Source: an uncultured Pseudomonadota bacterium
GTDB taxonomy: Bacteria > Myxococcota_A > Bradymonadia > Bradymonadales > Bradymonadaceae
Direction: 5' to 3'
Length of the DNA: 64,000 nt
Assembly (NCBI GenBank): GCA_913057905.1
Contig: CAJXPB010000001.1
Span: 1,612,001 to 1,676,000, forward strand
This document shows, one piece after another, positions 34,493-42,034 of the stretch. The position numbers and the translations under genes were made by a program. The number at the start of each line of letters is the position of its first letter. Position 1 is the stretch's first letter. The notes under the pieces were generated by a model. It was not told the DNA's origin. It ran no database searches and was given only the letters and a program-made list of their open reading frames with translations.

Positions 34493-35929
34493 ATGTCGAT
34501 TTTTGCACCGAAGGTCCCGAAGGGCATCCGGCGGCTGGGCCACTTCCTGATGCGATTTGGTCCGGTCGTCGTCCTGCCGGCGATCGTGCTGTTTTTGCCG
34601 ACCCCCGAGGGACTGCCGCAGACCGGCCACCGCGCGCTGGCCCTCTTTGCGTTCACCGGCGCCATCCTCGCCTTCGAGCCAGTCTCGCTGCCCATCGCAG
34701 CCCTGCTCGTGCCATTGGCGGCCGTCGGCCTGGGGACGGCAAACGCCACCGAGGCCTTCGCGCCGTTCTCCAGCCCGGTCGTCTACCTGATCCTGGCCGG
34801 ACTCTTCCTGGCCGAAGCCCTCAGAAAACACGGCCTGACCCGCCGGCTCGCCATCCAGACTCTGCTGGCGAGCGGGGGGCGCATCGACTACCTGGTCCTG
34901 GGCATGATGCTCATCGCCGGCCTGCTTTCGATGTGGGTCATCAACACGGCCGTCGCCGCCATGTTGATCCCGGTGGCCCTGACGATCTCGCGGCTCCCCC
35001 CGACCGAAGAAAAGCAAAAGAAGCTCCTGACGCTTCTGGGCCTCGGCATCGCCTACGGCGCCAGCGTCGGCGGCATGGGCACCATCATGGGGTCGGCGGC
35101 CAACGCCGTCGCCTCCGGCCTGCTGGCCGACGAGCAGATCTGGACCTTCATGAGCTGGATGACCTACGGGTTCCCCTCGTTTCTGGTGATCTTTCCGCTG
35201 ACCTGGTGGCTTTTGATCAAGCTCGTCGGCGTCGACGGCGAGACCATCGAGATGGACGAGGTCCGCCAGCGCGCCGATGAACTCGGCTCGTTTACCAACG
35301 AGCAGGTCGAACTGCTGTTTATGCTCGGCGGCGCCATCTTTCTGTGGGTCATGGGGGGCCAGCTCGAGCGGGCCCTGGCCCTGCCCCCGACGATCTTTTC
35401 GGCCTCGATGGTCGGGATCATCGCCGTGGCCTACCTGTCGGTGCGCAATCTTTTGACCTGGTCGGACGTCGAGGGCATCAGTTGGGGCGTCTTTTTGATC
35501 ATCGGCGCCGGGCTGTCGCTCGGGTCCGTCCTCCAGAGCAGTGGGACCACCGTCTGGCTGGCAGACCTGCTGGTTCCGGTCATCGAACAGGCACCTTACT
35601 GGCTGACGCTGCTCGTGTTGGTCTACGCCTCGGCACTTCTGACAAACCTGCTCAACAACACCACCATCGCCGCCGTCTTCGTGCCGATCCTCATCGCCGT
35701 CGCCCGCGTCCAACCCGACATCTCGGCCGTCCAACTCGTGCTGCCGGTCACCCTGGCGACCACCTTCGGTTATTCGCTTCCCTCGGCGTCGGGACGCATG
35801 TCGCTGATCGCAGCCAGCGGGATCGTCGACCGCAAATCGATGCTCGGCTACGGACTCGTCGTCACACTGGCAAGTTCGGGCGTGTTGGCTATCTTCTTCT
35901 ATGTGCTCACACGACTCGGGTTGGTCTAG
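34493..35929 (+). CDS. SLC13/DASS-family sodium:anion symporter
   Basis: A 478-residue polytopic protein (11-12 helices). WVINTAVAAMLIPVALT matches the substrate/Na+ motif S-N-T of DASS transporters (here INTA), and TNLLNNTTIAAVFVPILI near 385 is the second copy. YGASVGGMGTIMGSAANAVASGLL is the other conserved hairpin. Substrates of the family are dicarboxylates, sulfate or phosphate; the S-to-I change at the SNT site makes the substrate uncertain. Followed within 26 bases by a small NAD-binding protein gene. Confidence 0.85.
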   Translation: MSIFAPKVPKGIRRLGHFLMRFGPVVVLPAIVLFLPTPEGLPQTGHRALALFAFTGAILAFEPVSLPIAALLVPLAAVGLGTANATEAFAPFSSPVVYLILAGLFLAEALRKHGLTRRLAIQTLLASGGRIDYLVLGMMLIAGLLSMWVINTAVAAMLIPVALTISRLPPTEEKQKKLLTLLGLGIAYGASVGGMGTIMGSAANAVASGLLADEQIWTFMSWMTYGFPSFLVIFPLTWWLLIKLVGVDGETIEMDEVRQRADELGSFTNEQVELLFMLGGAIFLWVMGGQLERALALPPTIFSASMVGIIAVAYLSVRNLLTWSDVEGISWGVFLIIGAGLSLGSVLQSSGTTVWLADLLVPVIEQAPYWLTLLVLVYASALLTNLLNNTTIAAVFVPILIAVARVQPDISAVQLVLPVTLATTFGYSLPSASGRMSLIAASGIVDRKSMLGYGLVVTLASSGVLAIFFYVLTRLGLV

Positions 35930-35955
35930 ACGGGTCTACACAGGAGGCAACGACG

Positions 35956-36315
35956 ATGCGAATCCTCGTCTACGGATGCGGAAGGACCGGGTCGGCGGTT
36001 CTGCGACAACTTCAAAAAAACGACGCGATCGAACTGATCACCGCTGATCCACGCGAAGACCCGGCGGCCCTTGAGTTAGGTCTCATCGAATCGGTCGATA
36101 TTACCGATCCGCTGACGCCGATGAACCTCGAGGCCATCATCGACGAATGGTCGCCCGACATGATCCTGTTGGCCACCACCTCGAGCGACCTCGCCCTGGG
36201 CAACTCCCCGGGCATCGACATGATGATGGACTCGCTGTGGACCGAACTCGCCACCATCAGCAAGGTTCCCGTCATCCTGGTCGATCGCGATGCCGGGACG
36301 CATGCCGGTCAGTGA
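35956..36315 (+). CDS. TrkA-N/RCK-like nucleotide-binding protein
   Basis: A 119-residue protein starting MRILVYGCGRTGSAVLRQL: the GxGRxG loop and strand-helix-strand order (ADPREDP, VDITDP, PDMILLATTSSDLA) fit a Rossmann RCK/TrkA-N domain. The domain normally gates K+ channels or DASS transporters. AGGAGG precedes the ATG and the gene follows the SLC13 transporter directly, so it is probably a regulatory subunit of it. The stop TGA overlaps the ATG of the NUDIX gene. Confidence 0.75.
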   Translation: MRILVYGCGRTGSAVLRQLQKNDAIELITADPREDPAALELGLIESVDITDPLTPMNLEAIIDEWSPDMILLATTSSDLALGNSPGIDMMMDSLWTELATISKVPVILVDRDAGTHAGQ

Positions 36316-36752
36316 TGAAGACATCCAACAAAGCTTACGCCTACGTCACCTGGAAAGGGCAGCTTCTGGTCTTCGAGCATCCGGAGCACCCAGAAGCGGG
36401 TATTCAGGTGCCCGGCGGGACGATCGAATCGGGCGAGTCACCCGGGGAGGCGGTCGTCCGCGAGGTGCGCGAGGAGGCGGACCTAGAATCGCTTGAGGTC
36501 GTCGAGAAGCTCGGCACCGACACCTTCGATATGTCGGAGTGGCGCGACGAGATACAGCAGCGCCACTTCTTTTGGCTTCGGTGCACAGAGACGCCGCCCG
36601 AAAATTGGCGAGGCTACGAGCGGGATCATGGTGAGCCGATCCCGCTCGATTTCTACTGGATTGAGATGGCTGAAATTCCCGACCTACACGCTGGACAGGG
36701 CGAGTATTTAGGCCGGCTCCTCGAACCAGACGTCACCGAGGGCGATCTCTAG
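36315..36752 (+). CDS. NUDIX hydrolase
   Basis: A 145-residue NUDIX protein: GGTIESGESPGEAVVREVREEADL matches GX5EX7REUXEEXGU with Asp in place of the final Gly. ATG at 36315 overlaps the preceding stop (TGATG). The body (AYVTWKGQLLVFEHPE ... PLDFYWIEMAEIPDL) is typical of NUDIX mutT-like enzymes acting on nucleoside diphosphate derivatives. Its last 15 codons run antisense into the 3' end of the convergent Uma2 gene, so the final residues (EPDVTEGDL) are the complement of a conserved Uma2 segment. Confidence 0.85.
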   Translation: MKTSNKAYAYVTWKGQLLVFEHPEHPEAGIQVPGGTIESGESPGEAVVREVREEADLESLEVVEKLGTDTFDMSEWRDEIQQRHFFWLRCTETPPENWRGYERDHGEPIPLDFYWIEMAEIPDLHAGQGEYLGRLLEPDVTEGDL

Positions 36753-37289
36753 GTCATCGAAAAGACGCACCGGCAGGGTCTCTTCGCCTCCCGCATACGC
36801 GTCGAGCACATACTGGCCCTCGTCGTTGAGCCGGAACACCTCGGCGACCTGTTCTCGAGGCTCGACCAGCACTAGCCAGGGTACGCCCGCTTTGGCGTAG
36901 AGATGCCGTTTGTCGATGCGATCGCGCCGTACGGTTCCCGGAGAGATGACCTCGACGACCAGGTCGGGGGCGCCGGTCACTCCATGGCCATCATAGAGGT
37001 CGTCGAAACGGTCGGCAGCGACGAAGACGAAGTCGGGTTGGACGACGGTGTCGTCAGAGAGGACGACGTCAAAGGGAGCGGAGAAATATTCACCGAGTTC
37101 GTGTTCGCGAATGTGAGCGGCGAGCTGCCATCCCAGTTCTCGAGTAGCCCTCTGGTGAAACGTATCCGGCGACGGTGTCATGCGTAGCTCCCCCTCAATT
37201 AATTCGCGGTGTTGGTCGTCCTCGATGGCCATGTAGTCGGCCACGGTCAAGTGGCGTCGGTCTGCCGATTCAACGGGCTCGGTGGCCAT
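36708..37289 (-). CDS. Uma2-family (DUF820) PD-(D/E)XK nuclease-like protein, copy 1
   Basis: A 193-residue protein of the Uma2 family, which has the restriction-endonuclease fold. Conserved residues are visible: E in HRELIEGELRM, D in VVQPDFVFV, E in DLVVEVISPGT and K in DKRHLYAKAG, the expected D-ExK-type set. Function of Uma2 proteins is unknown although they are very numerous in some phyla. It is one of three paralogues here (copy 2 at 37379, copy 3 at 55627). A leader motif at 37322-37343 lies 33 bases upstream. Confidence 0.85.
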   Translation of the reverse strand: MATEPVESADRRHLTVADYMAIEDDQHRELIEGELRMTPSPDTFHQRATRELGWQLAAHIREHELGEYFSAPFDVVLSDDTVVQPDFVFVAADRFDDLYDGHGVTGAPDLVVEVISPGTVRRDRIDKRHLYAKAGVPWLVLVEPREQVAEVFRLNDEGQYVLDAYAGGEETLPVRLFDDLEIALGDVWFEEPA

Positions 37290-37321
37290 GGTCTGAGTCC
37301 TGGTTACCGGGTTCGCGAACT

Positions 37322-37343
37322 TGTCTCATCTAAGGCAACAACG
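37322..37343 (-). promoter_or_regulatory. Shared leader motif, copy A (Uma2-1)
   Basis: Minus-strand GTTGTTGCCTTAGATGAGAC, 33 bases before the Uma2 copy 1 start. It aligns with the same motif before Uma2 copies 2 and 3 and before the gene at 47519-48154. Consensus TTGTTACYTTAGGTGAGA. Probably a promoter or 5' leader element. Confidence 0.5.
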
Positions 37344-37378
37344 GGCACATACCGGAGCAATCCGAGATTCAGGGCGCG

Positions 37379-37981
37379 TCACCCGTCTTCGCCGGATTCT
37401 GAGTCGGGCTCCTCGAACCAGACGTCATCGAGGGCGATCTCTAGGTCATCGAAAAGACGCACCGGCAGGGTTTCTTCGCCTCCGGCATACGCGTCGAGCA
37501 CATACTGGCCCTCGTCGTTGAGTTTGAAGACCTCGGCGAGTTGCCCTCGGGGCTCGACCAGCACCAGCCAGGGTACGCCCGCTTTGGCGTAGAGATGCCG
37601 CTTGTCGATGCGATCGCGCCTTTCGGTCCCAGGTGAAAGAACCTCGACCACGAAATCCGGCGCGCCGGTCAGGGCGTGACCGTCGTACAGTTCGGCGAAA
37701 CGGTCGGCAGCGACGAAGACGAAGTCGGGTTGGACCACGGTGTCGTCAGACAGAACGACGTCGAATGGGGCATAAAAGTATTCCCCGAGCTCTCGACGGT
37801 CGATGTATTCCTGCACCTGTTTACCGAGATGAACCAACCCATGCTGGTGAAACGTATCCGGCGATGGTGTCATGCGCAGCTCCCCCTCGATCAATTCGCG
37901 GTGTTGGTCGTCCTCGATGGCCATGTAGTCGCCCACGGTCCAATGGCGTCGGTCTGCCGATTCAACGGGCTCGGTGGCCAT
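37379..37981 (-). CDS. Uma2-family (DUF820) nuclease-like protein, copy 2
   Basis: A 200-residue paralogue of the preceding gene. The first 46 residues are almost identical to copy 1 (2 differences), the next ~20 diverge sharply (HGLVHLGKQVQEYIDRR versus RATRELGWQLAAHIREH), and the rest is again nearly identical, with the same catalytic residues. This mosaic suggests gene conversion after a tandem duplication. It keeps a longer C-terminal tail (DSESGEDG). Leader motif at 38012-38033, 31 bases before the start. Confidence 0.85.
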   Translation of the reverse strand: MATEPVESADRRHWTVGDYMAIEDDQHRELIEGELRMTPSPDTFHQHGLVHLGKQVQEYIDRRELGEYFYAPFDVVLSDDTVVQPDFVFVAADRFAELYDGHALTGAPDFVVEVLSPGTERRDRIDKRHLYAKAGVPWLVLVEPRGQLAEVFKLNDEGQYVLDAYAGGEETLPVRLFDDLEIALDDVWFEEPDSESGEDG

Positions 37982-37982
37982 G

Positions 37983-38033
37983 GTCTCGCTCCGGGTCCGG
38001 GTTCTCGAACGTGTCTCACCTAAAGTAACAACG
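37983..38033 (-). promoter_or_regulatory. Shared leader motif, copy B (Uma2-2)
   Basis: Minus-strand GTTGTTACTTTAGGTGAGAC at 38012-38033 and the adjoining 25 bases to the start. From 37983 this leader matches the leader of the gene ending at 48154 at roughly four of five positions over 50 bases, a relation not expected by chance. Confidence 0.55.
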
Positions 38034-38068
38034 AACGCATGCCAGAAAAATCCGCAACGTCGGTCGCG

Positions 38069-40075
38069 CTACTCGGCCTCCTTATCCAGACTCAGCATGC
38101 GGGCGTTGATGGCGACGATGACGGTGCTGGCCGACATCAGGACCGCGCCGACGGCGGGGCTCAGGACGATGTTCCATGAGTAGAGTACACCGGCGGCCAA
38201 TGGGATGGCGAAGGCGTTATATCCGGTCGCCCAGAAGAGATTCTGGACCATCTTTCGGTAGGTGTTTTTGGCCAGCCCGATGAGCGCGGCCACGTCGGTC
38301 GGTTTGTTGCTGACCAGCACGATGTCGGCGGTCTCGACGGCCACGTCGGTGCCCGCCCCCACGGCGATACCGACGTCGGCCTGAGCCAGGGCCGGCGCAT
38401 CGTTGACCCCGTCGCCCGTCATCGCCACGGTCATGCCTCTGGATTGCACTTCTTTGACCTTGGCGGCCTTTTCTTCCGGGAGCACTTCGGCGAAGTACTC
38501 GTCCAGGCCGATCTCGTCGGCCACGGCCTTGGCTACCTGGGCGTTGTCGCCGGTGATCATCATGCATTTGATGCCCATCTGGTTGAATCGAGCGATCGCC
38601 TCCTTGGACTCCGGCCGGATGATGTCGCCCAGGGCAATGGCGCCCACCAGGGTGCCTTCGAGGATCACGTAGACGACGGTCTTGCCCTGCCCGAGCGCGC
38701 TGTCGACGCGTTCGTTGTCGACGCTGAAGTCGTTCTCGCGCAGGTATCCGGGGCTGACGACCTTGATGTCTTGGCCCTCGACCGTCCCCTCGGCGCCCTT
38801 GCCCGTGATCGCCTGGAAGTCTTCAACTGGATAACTGTCGTCAGAGGATTCGACGATACCCTTGGCGATCGGATGCTCGGAATGGGCCTCCAGTGAAGCG
38901 GCGAGCTTCAAGAGTTCTTCCTCGTCCAATTCGCCATCGCCTTCGAACACGATGACGTCGTCGACCCCGAACTCTCCCTTCGTCAGGGTGCCGGTCTTGT
39001 CGAAGAGGATGGCGTCGATGTTGCGGGCCATCTCAAATGCCGCCCGGTCGCGGATCAAGAGTCCGTTGCCGGCGGCGAGCGCCGTGGAGACGGCCACGAC
39101 CAGCGGGACCGCCAACCCCAGGGCGTGCGGGCAGGTGATGACCATCACCGTGACCGTCCGCTCGATAGCAAAGGCGAAGCTCTGCTCGGTCCAAAGCATC
39201 CATACCAGAAGCGTGACGGCTCCGCCGGTCAAGGCCACGGCGGTCAACCACACGGCGGCGCGGTTGGCCAAATCCTGGGTCTTCGATTTCGACTCCTGCG
39301 CCTGACGCACGAGTTCGATGACCTGGTTGAGATACGTCTCGTCGCCGGTCTTCTGGACCTCGACCTCCAGCGCCCCCTCCCCGTTGACCGAGCCCCCGAT
39401 GACCTCGTCGCCCTCGGACTTCTCGACCGGCTTCGATTCCCCGGTCAACATCGCCTCGTTGAGCGACGACCGGCCGTCGACGATGACCCCGTCGGCGGGC
39501 ACTTTCTCGCCCGGCTTGATCAGGATCTGGTCTCCCTGACCCAACTGGTCGACGGGCACGTCCTCGGTGCTCCCATCCTCGAGCAGCCGATGCGCCTCCG
39601 AGGGCATCAGTTTGGCCAGCTCTTCGAGGGCTTTCGACGCCCCCATCACCGACTTCATCTCGATCCAGTGGCCCACCAGCATGATGTCGATCAGCGTGGC
39701 GAGTTCCCAGAAAAAGACCTCGCCATCCAGACCCAACACGACCGCCGTGCTGTAGACATACGCAGTGGTGATCGCCACGGCGATCAGCGTCATCATCCCG
39801 GGCTCAAAACCCGAGAGTTCGTCGTAGATCCCCTTGAGAAAGGGCCATCCCCCATAGAAGAAGATCGCGGTCGAAAATCCCAGCGACACGTAGCTGTCGC
39901 CGGGAAACGCCAGGACCTCGCGCAGCCCGACCAACTCTTGGAGCATCGGTGCCAGCAGCAGCACTGGCACCGTCAGGATCACGGAGATCCAGAACCGCCG
40001 CCGGAAGTCGGCGACCATGTGGGCGTGATGGTCGTGGTGACCGTCGTGGTCGTCGTGGCCGTGTTCGTTACTCAT
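38069..40075 (-). CDS. copB: CopB-type copper-translocating P1B ATPase
   Basis: A 668-residue P1B ATPase. A His-rich cytoplasmic N-terminus (HGHDDHDGHHDHHAH) replaces CxxC metal domains; the membrane motif VITCPHALGLA contains CPH, diagnostic of the CopB (P1B-3) group that exports Cu. TGES (MLTGESKPVEK), phosphorylation site DKTGTLT (Asp about 359) and GDGVNDAPAL are intact. Eight helices expected. Start at ATG 40075, preceded by GAGTGAG. The gene follows DUF5676 (same strand) and the element at 40115-40157 lies directly upstream. Confidence 0.93.
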   Translation of the reverse strand: MSNEHGHDDHDGHHDHHAHMVADFRRRFWISVILTVPVLLLAPMLQELVGLREVLAFPGDSYVSLGFSTAIFFYGGWPFLKGIYDELSGFEPGMMTLIAVAITTAYVYSTAVVLGLDGEVFFWELATLIDIMLVGHWIEMKSVMGASKALEELAKLMPSEAHRLLEDGSTEDVPVDQLGQGDQILIKPGEKVPADGVIVDGRSSLNEAMLTGESKPVEKSEGDEVIGGSVNGEGALEVEVQKTGDETYLNQVIELVRQAQESKSKTQDLANRAAVWLTAVALTGGAVTLLVWMLWTEQSFAFAIERTVTVMVITCPHALGLAVPLVVAVSTALAAGNGLLIRDRAAFEMARNIDAILFDKTGTLTKGEFGVDDVIVFEGDGELDEEELLKLAASLEAHSEHPIAKGIVESSDDSYPVEDFQAITGKGAEGTVEGQDIKVVSPGYLRENDFSVDNERVDSALGQGKTVVYVILEGTLVGAIALGDIIRPESKEAIARFNQMGIKCMMITGDNAQVAKAVADEIGLDEYFAEVLPEEKAAKVKEVQSRGMTVAMTGDGVNDAPALAQADVGIAVGAGTDVAVETADIVLVSNKPTDVAALIGLAKNTYRKMVQNLFWATGYNAFAIPLAAGVLYSWNIVLSPAVGAVLMSASTVIVAINARMLSLDKEAE

Positions 40076-40114
40076 CACTCACTCTCGTCTGGCATCCAGG
40101 TTTTGAAACGCTCG

Positions 40115-40157
40115 CTTGTACAATAAACTCTATCCTACTGAACAAAAACCTACAGCC
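40115..40157. promoter_or_regulatory. Shared element upstream of copB (copy 1)
   Basis: TTGTACAATAA-CTC-ATC ... GAA-AAAAACCTACA in an AT-rich stretch directly upstream of copB. The same order of blocks recurs at 44621-44660. It starts with the perfect palindrome TTGTACAA. Candidate metal-responsive promoter/operator, probably shared by genes of the metal island. Confidence 0.55.
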
Positions 40158-40249
40158 TCCCCGAAGAGATGAACGTTGAAAATCTCGCAGATCTACCCAA
40201 ATGCCTCCTGTCGGCCCTGCAACAATGTGGGTACGGCGCCGACCCTTAT

Positions 40250-40510
40250 TCAGTCGTCGACCCGGGCGTTGTAGACCGAGGCCGCGCACCATGCAAAGGC
40301 AGCTGCAGCGAGAGTCCAGATGATGGCGCCAGCAAAGAACCCGACCCAGGTGATGTGCCAGCCGAAGGTACCGGAAGGCATGTGCAACATGTGTTGCGTC
40401 ATGGACATCGACATGCCGGGGAGAACCGCGACGACCGCCGCGCACAGAATCCAGGCTGCGAGGGTCGTAAAAGCCACGGCGAACGTCAGATTAGCGGTCT
40501 CAAGTTTCAT
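40250..40510 (-). CDS. DUF5676-like two-helix membrane protein
   Basis: An 86-residue protein with two hydrophobic helices and a Met/His-rich loop between them (GMSMSMTQHMLHMPSGTFGW). This layout matches DUF5676 membrane proteins, which commonly sit beside copper ATPases. Met/His clusters suit Cu(I) contacts. It precedes copB on the same strand with a 175-base gap holding the shared element. A frame on the opposite strand across this gene is not supported. Confidence 0.65.
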   Translation of the reverse strand: MKLETANLTFAVAFTTLAAWILCAAVVAVLPGMSMSMTQHMLHMPSGTFGWHITWVGFFAGAIIWTLAAAAFAWCAASVYNARVDD

Positions 40511-40680
40511 GATGGACCTTCCAAAGCTTGAGGAGTTGGTTGACGGGCCTCTGCGACAAACTTCAACACAGAACCCTGCAAGTGTCGCTCCAACCCGCTA
40601 AGTCAGGCAATTTGGACCGTTGAACGGGCCCGGTGGGCCTCATGCTCCCCAACGGCCAGGCACCCAGGAGATCGAGTCTC

Positions 40681-41364
40681 ATGCCATCCCCAGAAGTCTC
40701 GCCACCATGTCGCCCCGCAACCGGCTGGGAACAACGCCTGGCCTGGGGATTGCGTGCGGCGATTCTCGCCACGGCGGCCATCCACGTCTATTTCGGCGAG
40801 TACATGTACGTGCTGATGTGTCTCATCGCCCTTCCCGTCGTACTCACACCGGGGCTGCTGGCGCGGACGGGCAAGGCGAACGTCCCTATCGAGCTGGAAT
40901 TGACCTTGCTGTGGTTGATCGTCGCAGACATGACTCTAGGGCGTGTCGCGATGCTCTACGAGCGGTGGGTCTGGTTCGACAAACTACTGCATTTCGGCAA
41001 CTCGGTCGTCCTCGGGACCGTCGCCTTTTTGTTCGTCTACGCCTTGCACATGACCGGCCGCCTCCGCACCTCAACGGTCGTCCAGGGCCTGCTGATCTTC
41101 CTGGTGACCCTCGGCATCGGCGGGTTCTGGGAGATCATCGAATACCTGGCCGACCTGACCTTCGAGCACGGCGCCCAGGGCTCGCCGGTGATGGCGCCGC
41201 TCGACGACACGATGTGGGATCTGATCCTCGACGGCGCCGGCGGTTTACTCGGCGCCATTCTCGGCCCCTGGTACATCGCATGGTCCGACCGCAGCGACTG
41301 CCGGATCAACGCTTTTGCCGAACTGGTCCCCGGCGATCAGCCGCGGCAGAGGTCCGATTGGTGA
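40681..41364 (+). CDS. DUF2238/YjdF-type integral membrane protein
   Basis: About 227 residues and six helices. WFDKLLHFGNSVVLG, GGFWEIIEYLADLTF and DDTMWDLILDGAGGLLGAILG match conserved blocks of the YjdF/DUF2238 family (DKxxHF, WEI.E, DTMxDL.xxxxGa). Acidic and His residues line these blocks, so a metal or diol function has been suggested but is not established. I start at ATG 40681, with AGGAG nine bases upstream, rather than at an upstream GTG. Convergent with the following minus-strand operon. Confidence 0.75.
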   Translation: MPSPEVSPPCRPATGWEQRLAWGLRAAILATAAIHVYFGEYMYVLMCLIALPVVLTPGLLARTGKANVPIELELTLLWLIVADMTLGRVAMLYERWVWFDKLLHFGNSVVLGTVAFLFVYALHMTGRLRTSTVVQGLLIFLVTLGIGGFWEIIEYLADLTFEHGAQGSPVMAPLDDTMWDLILDGAGGLLGAILGPWYIAWSDRSDCRINAFAELVPGDQPRQRSDW

Positions 41365-41401
41365 GAAACGAGATGTACCTCTGAGCCTTGTGTCTTGGCA
41401 G

Positions 41402-41524
41402 CTACTCCTCGGAGTCCTTTTGACGAGGTCGGCAGTTGTCACGTCGCGACGCTCGCCAACCGACGAACAAAAAGACGCACAACAAGAAGATTCCGCTGAT
41501 GATCGACATCGTCGTACCAGTCAT
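41402..41524 (-). CDS. 40-residue single-helix membrane peptide
   Basis: A short frame, MTGTTMSIISGIFLLCVFLF then VGWRASRRDNCRPRQKDSEE. It has an AGGAGG ribosome-binding site six bases before the ATG, and the ATG follows immediately after the stop of the upstream methyltransferase gene. One membrane helix with a Cys and a basic tail holding a second Cys. Its perfect Shine-Dalgarno and coupling make it more likely real than chance. Function unknown; it would be the last gene of the permease-GAPDH operon. Confidence 0.5.
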   Translation of the reverse strand: MTGTTMSIISGIFLLCVFLFVGWRASRRDNCRPRQKDSEE

Positions 41525-41977
41525 TCAAACCTCCTCGGGACGGTACCGCAACGAACGTGGAACGAACATGGGGACGCGCCGGGCATACTCGCGATAGTCG
41601 TCGCCGAATTTCTCGATCATCTGGCCCTCCTCTTTGCGGGCGAGCACTGTGTAGGCGATGACGATGACCGGAAAGGCGACCAACGACACGATCGAATAGC
41701 CGGCGATCATGGCCACTGCGTGAGCCATCGGCGTGCCGAACAACTGCGCCCACAGGTTACCTCCCTCCGTCCAGGCCACGTCGAGGCCGAAAAAACGGCT
41801 CAAAAAATAAATCGTCAACGGAAAGCCGTACATCTCGGCATAAAAGGCGATGACAAACGCCTGGAGGACACGGGCTCGCGTCCACTCCTTCCAACTCTCC
41901 GGCGCCAGATAACGGTACATCGCCCAAGAGACGACGACGGTGACGATCAGGGCGAGGCCCCACATTCCCACGTGCAT
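41525..41977 (-). CDS. ICMT/phospholipid-methyltransferase-like membrane methyltransferase
   Basis: A 150-residue membrane protein with four or five helices and the C-terminal block VIAYTVLARKEEGQMIEKFGDDYREYARRVPMFVP, typical of isoprenylcysteine-carboxyl-methyltransferase-fold enzymes (E..Ll..fG..Y..Y...vp...P). Bacterial members methylate thiols, sulfide or selenide, or lipids. GGGAG lies seven bases before ATG 41977. It follows the type II GAPDH gene by 57 bases on the same strand. Methyl acceptor unknown. Confidence 0.75.
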   Translation of the reverse strand: MHVGMWGLALIVTVVVSWAMYRYLAPESWKEWTRARVLQAFVIAFYAEMYGFPLTIYFLSRFFGLDVAWTEGGNLWAQLFGTPMAHAVAMIAGYSIVSLVAFPVIVIAYTVLARKEEGQMIEKFGDDYREYARRVPMFVPRSLRYRPEEV

Positions 41978-42034
41978 TGTTCACTCCCATTGGTTGGTGG
42001 GGGGCCGGGGGACTCAACCCGGGGCCCTGAGTGG

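Noticed and set aside
34379..35734. Long open frame (451 codons) antisense to the SLC13 gene
   Set aside because: It runs opposite a clear transporter gene, is full of charged low-complexity residues, and is a codon-bias shadow in GC-rich DNA.
40169..40531. Plus-strand frame downstream of the TTGTACAATAA element
   Set aside because: It overlaps the DUF5676-like gene on the other strand and its product is Gly/Arg/Asp-rich with no domain; the minus-strand gene has proper helices.
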